Shown here piece after piece: positions 1 through 5,699 of a DNA stretch of 7,614 nt (positions are counted from its first letter, which is position 1; every line of letters starts with the position of its first letter). The position numbers and the translations under genes were made by a program. The DNA lies in NCBI GenBank assembly GCA_030691435.1, contig JAUYEK010000331.1:1-7614 (forward strand), written 5' to 3'. Under the pieces are notes generated by a model. It saw only the letters and a list, made by a program, of their open reading frames with translations, was not told the DNA's origin and made no database searches. This DNA is from Sulfuricella sp. Its GTDB lineage: Bacteria; Pseudomonadota; Gammaproteobacteria; Burkholderiales; Sulfuricellaceae.

Positions 1-357
1 GATATCCATCGCCGCGAGCGAGATGAACACCCGCGCCAAGGCGAAGATGCCGACCAGGGCGATCACGTCCACCGCCGGGGATAGCGGCAGATCGGTTGCG
101 ATCACCGGCACCAGGGCCGCCGCCAGCCACATGCTGGCGAACAGGATGTAGGGCGTGAAACGGAACAGCGGCGAGGCGTTGTTCGCCAGCACGGCGTCCT
201 TGTGGAACAGCTTGATCAGGTTGCGGTAGGGCTGCAGCACACCGGCGCCGCTGCGGTTTTGCAGCCAGGCGCGGCACTGGTTGACCCAGCCCAGCAACAG
301 GGGGGCGATCAACACCACCAGCGTGTCTTGAAAGAGTTGTAGAAGTATGCCGTTCAT
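1..357 (-). CDS. hyfC: Hydrogenase-4 subunit C-like (NuoH-type) membrane protein, 3' end outside window
   Basis: The first 119 residues of a membrane protein read from an ATG at 355-357 to the left edge without a stop. They resemble HyfC/HycD, the NuoH (complex I subunit 1)-related membrane anchor of group 4 [NiFe] hydrogenases and related complexes, which links the soluble catalytic arm to the proton-pumping arm. Visible features are a first membrane helix at about residues 9-25, the family-like cytoplasmic stretch RSGAGVLQPYRNLIKLFHKD (35-54), a second helix near 67-87, and a third ending in ARVFISLAAMDI at the window edge. An in-frame TGA four codons upstream fixes the ATG as the only reasonable start, yet no Shine-Dalgarno sequence is visible: the leader is A/T-rich. 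It lies downstream of the hyfB-like gene on the same strand but is separated from it by 189 bp holding an inverted-repeat element. The family assignment is good; the role in hydrogen metabolism is inference. Confidence 0.85.
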   Translation of the reverse strand, partial: MNGILLQLFQDTLVVLIAPLLLGWVNQCRAWLQNRSGAGVLQPYRNLIKLFHKDAVLANNASPLFRFTPYILFASMWLAAALVPVIATDLPLSPAVDVIALVGIFALARVFISLAAMDI

Positions 358-373
358 TTTAAAAAATCAGTTT

Positions 374-527
374 AGCCACAGAGAACACAGAGTTCACAGA
401 GAAAAACCAAAAGTAGGCGCCTCTAGGCGACAATTGGTTGTTGCAAATATTGGCTTCACCCATCAGGTGAAATGAAAAAATAGGCGAAACCCGCTTCATC
501 TCTGTGTCCTCTGTGATCTCTGTGGCT
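374..527. repeat. Inverted-repeat element with 9-nt tandem-unit arms, between hyfB and hyfC
   Basis: Two 29-nt arms, 374-402 and 499-527, are inverted copies matching at 26 of 29 positions. Each begins AGCCACAGAGA at its outer end. Each arm is itself three tandem copies of a 9-nt unit of the form CACAGAGNN. The 96-bp interior is less GC-rich than the flanking genes and has a small perfect hairpin (TTCACC at 455-460, GGTGAA at 466-471, 5-nt loop). No open reading frame of note fills it, so it is a non-coding, MITE- or REP-like unit. From memory, AGCCACAGAG-type repeats recur in many environmental proteobacterial genomes; I cannot verify this here. It occupies most of the gap inside what should be one operon. 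Confidence 0.75.
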
Positions 528-546
528 TGAATTGCAGTTTTTAGGT

Positions 547-2562
547 TCATCGAATAAAGGCCAGCAAGGCAAGCAGGGTGACAAAGCTGTACAGCAGGTA
601 AACGTGGATGCGGCCATGTTGCAGTTTGCCGATCAGCGCGGAAAGGTACTCAGTGAGCCGGGCGATTGGCAGATAGCACCAATCCCACAACAGGTCCCTG
701 GTTTCGCCGCGGTAGTGGGGCTTCTTGTCGAACGGGCTGGGCACTTCGCGGGTGATGCCGAAAAACAGTTCGAAAATCTGCCGGATCGGCTGGCCGAAAC
801 CTTCGGCGGTGTCCTGCATCCGCGCGGTCTGTTCCGGGTAGCCGCAATCCCAGGCCGGGCCGCGGCGCAGGCGACCGTGATAAAGTTTCTTCACCGCGTA
901 CAGGGTGAAAAGCACGCCTGCGATGATGATGACGAACAGGATCATGGGGCTGTAACTGGCGCGTTCCGGCTGGATCGGGGTGAGCCACATCCAGCCGGTC
1001 TGGGCGGCGCTGACGCCCAGAGTGTGGCCGACCAGCATCTGGGTGACGAAGTCGATGTGCAGGATGAAAAATACCGGGAACACCCCCAGCAGGATGCAGC
1101 CCAGGGCGAGCCAGCCCAGTCCGGCGCGCTCCCAGAAGCCGATGTCATGCGCCTGTTCGACCACTTTGGCCTCGCGCGGCTGGCCGAGAAAAATCACCCC
1201 ATAGAACTTGACCATGACGTAGCCGGCGAGCGCCGCTGCCAGCGCGAGCGCGGCTGCCGCGAGCGGAATCAGCATGTTGAGGTAGGCGTGAGGCAGGCCC
1301 GGGGACAGCAGGAATGCCTGCAACAGCAGCCATTCGGAAACGAAGCCGTTGAGGGGCGGCAGGCCGGCCAAGGCCAGGGTGCCGACCAGCACCAGCAGCG
1401 CCAGTTTCGGCATACGGTGGATGAGCCCGCCCAGCTTGCCCAGATTGCGTTCGCCGGTGGCGTGCAGCACCGAGCCGGTGCCGAGGAATAGCAGCCCCTT
1501 CATGAAGGCGTGGTTGAGCGAGTGGTACAGCGAGGCAGTCAGCGCCAGCGCCGCCAGCGCTTCCTTGTGGAAGGAATGGAAGATAATGGCGAGGCCGATA
1601 CCGGCCAGGATGACGCCGATGTTCTCGATCGAGGAATAGGCGAGGAGGCGCTTCATGTCGGTCTGCACGGCGGCGAACAGCACGCCGAACAGCGCGGTGA
1701 CGAGCCCCAGAGTCAATGCCAGCGCGCCCCACCACCACAATTGCATTCCGAGCAGATCGAAGCTGACGCGCAGGATGCCGTAAATCGCGGTTTTCAGCAT
1801 GATGCCGCTCATCATCGCCGAAACCGGCGAGGGCGCGGCGGGGTGGGCCTCGGGCAGCCAGGCATGGAGCGGCAGGATGCCGGCCTTGGCGCCGAAGCCG
1901 AACAGCGCCAGCAGGAAAGTAACACTGGCCCAGAAGGCGTCCAGATGCGCCCCGCGCATGGTGGCGAAGGTGTAGTCGCCATGGCCGCCCTGCATCACGC
2001 CGAAGCACATCAGGATGGCGATTGCGCCGACGTGGGCGACGAGCAGATAAAGGAAACCGGCGCGGCGGGTTTCGGGGATGTTGTGGTCGGTGGTGACCAG
2101 GAAGTAGGAGGATAGCGCCATGGTTTCCCAGGCCACCATGAACAGGTAGGCGTCATCGGCGAGAAACACCAGCGCCATGGCGGCGAGGAAAAGATGGTAT
2201 TCGAAGCACAGCAGTCCGAGGGTGTTTCCCGGCATGTCGCGGAAATAACCCGCCGAATAAAGTGAAATGCCGATACTGGCGGCGCCGAGCAGCAGCAGGA
2301 AAAAGGCGGACAGCGAATCCAGGCGCAGATGGAAGGGCAGGTCGGGCAGGCCGAGCGGCAACACCGCCACGTTGGCGCCACCGCCCAGGCTGCCCAGTGC
2401 GGCAGCTGCCAGAACCAGAGCGCCCAAGGCGCCGGCAGGAAAAATAAATTGCGTGATGGCGCGGGTGTTCTGCAGCAGCAGGCCTGCCATGGCGAGCAGC
2501 AGCCAGAACACGATCACGCCCATGGCGATGTCGATGGGCAGTGCGGTAGTTATTATTGGCAC
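547..2562 (-). CDS. hyfB: Hydrogenase-4 subunit B-like proton-translocating membrane protein
   Basis: A 671-residue, highly hydrophobic protein of the NuoL/NuoM/MrpA antiporter superfamily (Proton_antipo_M), close to the 672 residues of E. coli HyfB. In group 4 hydrogenases and related complexes this subunit forms the ion-pumping arm in the inner membrane. Diagnostic residues are present: E146 in VAWETMALSSY, the channel lysine K226 in FGAKAGILPLHAWLPEAHPA, K257 in SGIMLK, the AYSSIENIG stretch near 308-316, and HAFMKGLLFLGTGS at 351-364. The tail beyond the core (GPAWDCGY near 568-575, RMQDTAEGFGQP 581-592, then a final membrane helix) is typical of HyfB/HycC rather than NuoM. The start is GTG at 2560-2562: AGGGAG lies 11 nt upstream and a TATAAT box sits at 2595-2600. 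A later ATG (codon 14) has no ribosome site. It probably begins an operon running into the hyfC-like gene. A NuoL-type or DabB identity fits the length and tail less well. Confidence 0.92.
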   Translation of the reverse strand: MPIITTALPIDIAMGVIVFWLLLAMAGLLLQNTRAITQFIFPAGALGALVLAAAALGSLGGGANVAVLPLGLPDLPFHLRLDSLSAFFLLLLGAASIGISLYSAGYFRDMPGNTLGLLCFEYHLFLAAMALVFLADDAYLFMVAWETMALSSYFLVTTDHNIPETRRAGFLYLLVAHVGAIAILMCFGVMQGGHGDYTFATMRGAHLDAFWASVTFLLALFGFGAKAGILPLHAWLPEAHPAAPSPVSAMMSGIMLKTAIYGILRVSFDLLGMQLWWWGALALTLGLVTALFGVLFAAVQTDMKRLLAYSSIENIGVILAGIGLAIIFHSFHKEALAALALTASLYHSLNHAFMKGLLFLGTGSVLHATGERNLGKLGGLIHRMPKLALLVLVGTLALAGLPPLNGFVSEWLLLQAFLLSPGLPHAYLNMLIPLAAAALALAAALAGYVMVKFYGVIFLGQPREAKVVEQAHDIGFWERAGLGWLALGCILLGVFPVFFILHIDFVTQMLVGHTLGVSAAQTGWMWLTPIQPERASYSPMILFVIIIAGVLFTLYAVKKLYHGRLRRGPAWDCGYPEQTARMQDTAEGFGQPIRQIFELFFGITREVPSPFDKKPHYRGETRDLLWDWCYLPIARLTEYLSALIGKLQHGRIHVYLLYSFVTLLALLAFIR

Positions 2563-2594
2563 GACCTGTGTGACTCCCTGAATTCCTGTTGCCG

Positions 2595-2600
2595 ATTATA
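2595..2600 (-). promoter_or_regulatory. Likely -10 promoter box for hyfB
   Basis: On the minus strand this reads TATAAT, a perfect sigma-70 -10 hexamer. Transcription would start near 2588, about 25 nt before the GTG start codon, leaving just room for the AGGGAG ribosome site. No convincing -35 hexamer sits 16-18 nt upstream, where a GC-rich dyad (GGGCTGCGCCC) is found instead, so an activator may be needed (inference). Confidence 0.5.
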
Positions 2601-2675
2601 GAGCTGTTTTTTTGCCCGGGCGCAGCCCAAGGCCATGTGGTTTATCGCTGTTTTATTTATTGCGCACACCGTTTT

Positions 2676-2740
2676 GTAGGGTGGATAAGCGCAGCGCATC
2701 CACCATCGCTCGGCGGATGCGCTGCGCTTATCCACCCTAC
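2676..2740. repeat. Perfect 26-bp inverted repeat overlapping the sulP stop codon
   Basis: Arms 2676-2701 and 2715-2740 are exact inverted copies over 26 bp, with a 13-nt loop. Each arm starts GTAGGGTGGATAAGCGCAGC from its outer end. The right arm contains the TAG stop codon of the SulP gene (2737-2739, minus strand). As RNA it would form a very stable hairpin on either strand, but no T-run follows, so it is not a classic intrinsic terminator, though it could still protect or end transcripts. GTAGGGTGGATAAGC-type repeats are, from memory, common in proteobacterial genomes. Confidence 0.85.
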
Positions 2741-4854
2741 GTGTTCTTGAGCAGGCAGAAATCGCCTGAAACGTCTCTTCCTTCTCCGTCCAGGCGCTTG
2801 AAAATTTCGTCCAGCGCCATGTCTTCGTTGGGGAAGATGTTGTCCTGGGTAATCAGGTCGAACAATCCGGTGTGGCGCATTACGTCGATCACCTGCTTTT
2901 TCAGGCCGCTGAACACCATGGTGACGCCGCCGTCGCGCAGGCGCTGCACGATGTGGTGGATCACTTCCTCGCCGGAGGCGTCGAGCTGGTTGATGCCGTC
3001 GCCCACCACCAGCAGGAATTTTGCCTTGGGGCTGTTGGCCACGGCTTCGAGGATGGTGTCTTCGAAGTAGGGAACGTTGGCGAAATACAGCGAGCCGTCA
3101 TAGCGTATCGCGATGATGTGCTCGCTGGTGGGCAGGTTGTGTACCTTGACGTCGCGCAGGGTGCCGTCGTGATAGCGGCCGAGGATCGCCACGCGCGGCG
3201 ACATGGTGCGGTAGAGATAGAGAATGATGGCCAACCCGGCGCCGATCATGATGCCGTTATCCAGGTGTGGCGCGAATGCCAAGGTGGCGACGAATGTCAC
3301 CACCGAGGCGGCGCCGTCGTGCTTGTGGGCATGCCAGGCGTGCTTGATCGCCTTGAAATTGACCAGACCGATCACCGCCATCATGATCACCGCCGCCAGC
3401 ACTGCCTGGGGCAGGTGATAAAGCAGCGGGGTGAGGAACAGCAGGGTGACCAGCACGATCAGGCCGGCGAACACCGAGGACAGGCCGGTTTTCGCGCCGG
3501 CGTTGAGGTTTACCGCGGAGCGCGAGAACGAGCCGCTGACCGGGAAGGACTGGCTGAAGCTGCCGACGATGTTGGAAATGCCCTGACCGAGCAGTTCCTG
3601 GTTCGGGTCGATGCGCTGCTTGGTCTTGGCGGCCATCGCCTTGGCGATGGAGATCGCTTCCATGAAGCCCACCAGCGAGATCACCAGCGCGCTGGAAAGC
3701 AGCGTCATCACCGTGTCCCAGCTCATCTTCGGCATGCCGATGCCGGGCAGGCCAGAGGGGATGCCGCCGACCACTTCGCCGCCGCCGACCAGTTTCAGTT
3801 CGCCTTTGCCGGCCTTCTTGATGCGCCAGCGGTAGCCGTCGGATTTTTCTCCCTGCGGCACCTTGCCGGCCAGGTACAGCTTGGCGGGCTGGTCGCCACT
3901 GGCCGGCACCTGCTCGAAAATGAATTTGCGCAGGGTGCGGTTGCTCTTGCGGTTTTCATTTTCGGCATCATGGAGTTCGAGCCGGAGCAATTCGATCTCG
4001 TAGTTCAGCGCTACGGTGCGCTGCGTGCCTTCCGCGTGGCCTTTCTGCTGCTGCTTCAGCTCGGCGGATTTGGCGCTGACGCGCTTGCCGATTTCGTCGA
4101 TCCGGGTTTCGGTCTGGGAGAATTCGTTGGCCAGGTTTTTGACCTCGGCATCCGCGATTTCATCGATCCTGCCTTTGCCGTTGTGCTCGAAGCCGATGGC
4201 GAAGCTGGCGACGGTGGTGATGGTCACGGCGATCAAGACCCCCGGCATCTTCGGGGCGTATTTTTTCAGGCCCCACATGATGGCGAAGGCGGAAACGCCC
4301 ATGATCAGGGTGGGAATCTGCGTGTCGCCAACCTGTTGCAGCACGCCCCAGATATCTTGGATGAAGTGCTCGCTGCGCCCCATCGAAACGCCGAACAGCT
4401 TGTTGAGCTGGGACAGGCCGATGATGATGGCGGCGGCGTTGGTGAAGCCGACGATGACCGGATGAGAAAGGAAATTGACCACCACGCCGAGCTTGAAGAT
4501 GCCGAGCGTAAGCTGGATCAGGCCGACCAGCAGGGCCAGCAGGATCGCCAGGGTGACGAACTGTTCCGAGCCGGCGGCGGCCAGCGGGGCCAGGGCGGAG
4601 GCGGTCAGCAGCGAGGCTACCGCCACCGGCCCGGTGGCGAGTTGAGCCGAGGAGCCCCACATCGCGGCGATAATTCCCGGCAGGAAGGCAGCGTACAGGC
4701 CGTAATAGGCGGGCAGGCCGGCAAGCTGGGCGTAGGCCATGGACTGGGGAATCAGCACCAGAGCGACGGTGATGCCGGCGAGAAAATCGGCCTTGACGTT
4801 GCTCGCGTGCAGCGGGAACCAGTTTAAAAATGGCAGGAAGCGTTTAATAGGCAT
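2737..4854 (-). CDS. SulP-family inorganic anion transporter with STAS domain and a large central insertion
   Basis: A 705-residue inner-membrane transporter of the SulP/SLC26 family, which moves anions such as sulfate, bicarbonate, nitrate or dicarboxylates; the substrate cannot be read from the sequence. The N-terminus (KADFLAGITVALVLIPQSMA, 21-40), the signature around GLYAAFLPGIIAAMWGSSAQ (52-71) and the segment NQELLGQGISNIVGSFSQSF (418-437) are typical. A C-terminal STAS domain covers about 572-690, with the INQLDASGEE motif at 621-630. Between the membrane helix ending near 221 and that starting near 378 lies an extra, charged, mostly non-hydrophobic segment (about 222-362) that looks like a coiled coil followed by a short beta-rich part. 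Removing it leaves about 565 residues, the usual family length. The ATG at 4854 matches the family N-terminus, although no clear ribosome site is seen. It lies 30 bp after the Usp-like gene, so the two are probably co-transcribed. The stop codon is inside a palindromic repeat. Confidence 0.95.
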   Translation of the reverse strand: MPIKRFLPFLNWFPLHASNVKADFLAGITVALVLIPQSMAYAQLAGLPAYYGLYAAFLPGIIAAMWGSSAQLATGPVAVASLLTASALAPLAAAGSEQFVTLAILLALLVGLIQLTLGIFKLGVVVNFLSHPVIVGFTNAAAIIIGLSQLNKLFGVSMGRSEHFIQDIWGVLQQVGDTQIPTLIMGVSAFAIMWGLKKYAPKMPGVLIAVTITTVASFAIGFEHNGKGRIDEIADAEVKNLANEFSQTETRIDEIGKRVSAKSAELKQQQKGHAEGTQRTVALNYEIELLRLELHDAENENRKSNRTLRKFIFEQVPASGDQPAKLYLAGKVPQGEKSDGYRWRIKKAGKGELKLVGGGEVVGGIPSGLPGIGMPKMSWDTVMTLLSSALVISLVGFMEAISIAKAMAAKTKQRIDPNQELLGQGISNIVGSFSQSFPVSGSFSRSAVNLNAGAKTGLSSVFAGLIVLVTLLFLTPLLYHLPQAVLAAVIMMAVIGLVNFKAIKHAWHAHKHDGAASVVTFVATLAFAPHLDNGIMIGAGLAIILYLYRTMSPRVAILGRYHDGTLRDVKVHNLPTSEHIIAIRYDGSLYFANVPYFEDTILEAVANSPKAKFLLVVGDGINQLDASGEEVIHHIVQRLRDGGVTMVFSGLKKQVIDVMRHTGLFDLITQDNIFPNEDMALDEIFKRLDGEGRDVSGDFCLLKNT
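3769..4191 (-). other. Insertion within the SulP protein (about residues 222-362)
   Basis: This segment encodes about 140 residues absent from standard SulP proteins. Roughly 228-310 is rich in Glu, Lys, Gln, Arg and Leu with heptad-like spacing, suggesting a coiled-coil hairpin. Roughly 311-356 (KFIFEQVPASG, AKLYLAGKVPQG, YRWRIKKAGKGELKLVGGG) looks like short beta strands. The family's usual short linker, GGIPSGLPGIGMP, follows at 363-375. It sits between the seventh and eighth membrane helices if the usual 7+7 SLC26 fold applies, which would place it outside the cytoplasm (inference). The reading frame is intact throughout. Confidence 0.7.
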
Positions 4855-4884
4855 TATGTTGGTAGGTCATTCTCAATAATTTGT

Positions 4885-5388
4885 TCAATCCGGGATCGCT
4901 ACCACCAAGGGGCAGTCCAGTTTGCGCCAGGGGTCGCTGCCTTTTTCGTCTTCCGGTGTTGCCCAGCTGCCCAAGGAATCGATCATCACGGTCGAGATGC
5001 ACTCGTGCGTGTTGGTATACCGGACAATTTCCTTGCTGCGCAGCAAGGCTTGCTGGGTCAGGCGGCAATGAATGCCGTCCAGTTGCAAGTCATGTATGAA
5101 CTTTTCCAGCAGGGGCGGAGGTTTTTCCTCGCCGGAAGACAGCATGATGTCGAGCCCTGCATCCATGCGCTTGCACAGGCTGGATGCGGATGACAGCAGG
5201 CGCGGCTCGATGTGCTCCCCCTTGAGCGCAAGCAAGACGAATCTTCTCGGTTTGCCCGGCATCACGTAGTCCGTTTCGCCGAAGGATGTTCCTGCGGCTT
5301 CCGAATCATCAGATCGGGAACTTGCTGCGCGCCGTCGAATTCGCGGACTTCGGCCTGATTCGCAGGCCGCGCTTGAATTCGCAGCCAT
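4885..5388 (-). CDS. UspA-like small protein upstream of SulP, start uncertain
   Basis: The open frame is 167 codons from the ATG at 5388, but only the part from about 5290 onward looks protein-coding by third-position GC. The earlier part is Arg/Ser-rich shadow-like sequence. The likely core begins KPRRFVLLALKG and runs through SSLCKRMDAGLDIML, LLEKFIHDLQLDGIHC, SKEIVRYTNTHECISTVMIDSL to WRKLDCPLVVAIPD. This alternation of strands and helices resembles divergent universal-stress-protein domains that end in CPLVV. The nucleotide-binding glycine motif of ATP-type UspA is not seen. A conservative start is the ATG at 5260-5262 (125 residues), which overlaps the TGA of another frame as TGATG. Another possibility is that the true N-terminus lies in a different frame at 5443 (see the entry for 5309-5443). 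It precedes sulP by 30 bp on the same strand, so the two probably act together. Function unknown; a sensory or stress partner of the transporter is inference. Confidence 0.7.
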   Translation of the reverse strand: MAANSSAACESGRSPRIRRRAASSRSDDSEAAGTSFGETDYVMPGKPRRFVLLALKGEHIEPRLLSSASSLCKRMDAGLDIMLSSGEEKPPPLLEKFIHDLQLDGIHCRLTQQALLRSKEIVRYTNTHECISTVMIDSLGSWATPEDEKGSDPWRKLDCPLVVAIPD

Positions 5389-5443
5389 CGACCAGGGTCA
5401 TGGCGAGAAAAAAAGCTTCCAGTTTGGCCATCAATTGTTTCAT
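5309..5443 (-). pseudogene. Possible displaced 5' end of the Usp-like gene, in another frame
   Basis: From an ATG at 5443 this frame gives 44 residues beginning MKQLMAKLEAFFLAMTLVDG and ending at a TGA at 5309-5311. Its first 29 residues (helix, then VDGCEFKRGLRI) resemble, from memory, the short helical leader (of the form ...FAEAGEFETARxI) found just before Usp-like domains of this kind, with the EF pair at residues 22-23 as expected. The Usp-like core continues in a frame that is one nucleotide off. A single-base change, or a sequencing error, between about 5355 and 5290 would join the two into one protein. The same frame is open back to an ATG at 5521, which would add a hydrophobic stretch (KLLLISASLSIACC), but that part looks less coding. 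No ribosome site supports any of these starts. It could also be a chance open frame. Confidence 0.3.
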
Positions 5444-5522
5444 GGTGCAACACGCAATGGATAATGATGCGCTAATCAATAGCAGCTTCTGTGCCACATT
5501 GGCATTGATGCTGTAACGCATT

Positions 5523-5541
5523 GTAAATAATTGATATTTAC
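5523..5541. promoter_or_regulatory. Operator-like dyad, GTAAATA-5-TATTTAC
   Basis: A perfect 7-5-7 inverted repeat in an A/T-rich patch between the divergent genes, directly beside one copy of the 10-nt repeat TGTAACGCAT (5512-5521). On the minus strand a TACAAT -10-like hexamer overlaps its end, so a bound protein here could control the Usp-like/SulP pair (inference). Confidence 0.35.
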
Positions 5542-5662
5542 TCCAAGCAGCGGCGCGTGCAGCAGGGTTGCTGGTGTTGCGAAACGCATCTACCCGACTT
5601 TGCCGTGTAGAAATTCACAGGATTAAGCTGTTTTATAAGGAATTTCCTGATCAATTCTGGTT

Positions 5663-5677
5663 GTTGCAATATGCAAC
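5663..5677. promoter_or_regulatory. Operator-like dyad, GTTGCA-ATA-TGCAAC, upstream of the kinase
   Basis: A perfect 6-3-6 inverted repeat ending 22 nt before the kinase start codon, followed by a further half-site-like CGCAAC (5680-5685). The position fits a repressor or autoregulatory site over the promoter or leader. The binding protein is unknown. Confidence 0.35.
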
Positions 5678-5699
5678 CCGCAACGGTAAAATGTAACGC

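Larger units (their letters stand above)
5522..5699. promoter_or_regulatory. Divergent control region between Usp-like/SulP and the kinase
   Basis: No gene is seen here. If the Usp-like gene starts at 5388 or 5262, the gene-free stretch is 311 or 437 bp. It holds the dyad at 5523-5541, a 5-1-5 dyad AGGAA-T-TTCCT (5638-5648), and a 6-3-6 dyad GTTGCA-ATA-TGCAAC (5663-5677). Two exact copies of TGTAACGCAT (5512-5521 and 5692-5701) lie at or just beyond its ends. No strong sigma-70 promoter for the kinase could be chosen: a TTATAA at 5633-5638 has no -35 box at proper spacing. No sigma-54 GG-N10-GC site was found. Confidence 0.4.

Noticed and set aside
374..402. Tandem 9-nt units read as a CRISPR or minisatellite array
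   Set aside because: Only three units per arm, no spacers and no cas genes; the two arms are inverted to each other, which fits a palindromic element.
435..446. TGGTTGTTGCAA shared between the first repeat element and 5658-5669
   Set aside because: A 12-nt match within a window of this size is expected about once or twice by chance, and the flanks do not extend the similarity.
532..1491. A 319-codon open frame on the plus strand, opposite hyfB
   Set aside because: Antisense shadow of hyfB with Gln/Gly/Arg-rich low-complexity composition and no domain. The same applies to 1510-2115 on the plus strand and 1145-2008 on the minus strand.
2606..2633. T-run plus GC-rich dyad (CCCGGGCGCAGCCC) near the hyfB promoter as an intrinsic terminator
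   Set aside because: On the plus strand the T-run comes before the dyad, and on the minus strand the dyad is followed by A residues, so neither strand has the hairpin-then-U order.
2872..4827. A 651-codon open frame on the plus strand, opposite sulP
   Set aside because: It is the antisense shadow of a GC-rich gene: the product is rich in His, Gln, Gly and Asp with no recognisable domain, while the minus strand encodes a clear SulP protein.
5404..5417. Run of seven A/T pairs (5408-5414) in the frame starting at 5443 as a slippery frameshift site
   Set aside because: The family-like residues before and after the run are in the same frame, so the frame change must occur later, between about 5355 and 5290.
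5658..5677. Sigma-54 promoter before the kinase
   Set aside because: A GG at 5659-5660 and a GC at 5673-5674 are 12 nt apart instead of the required 10, and the surrounding bases do not fit.
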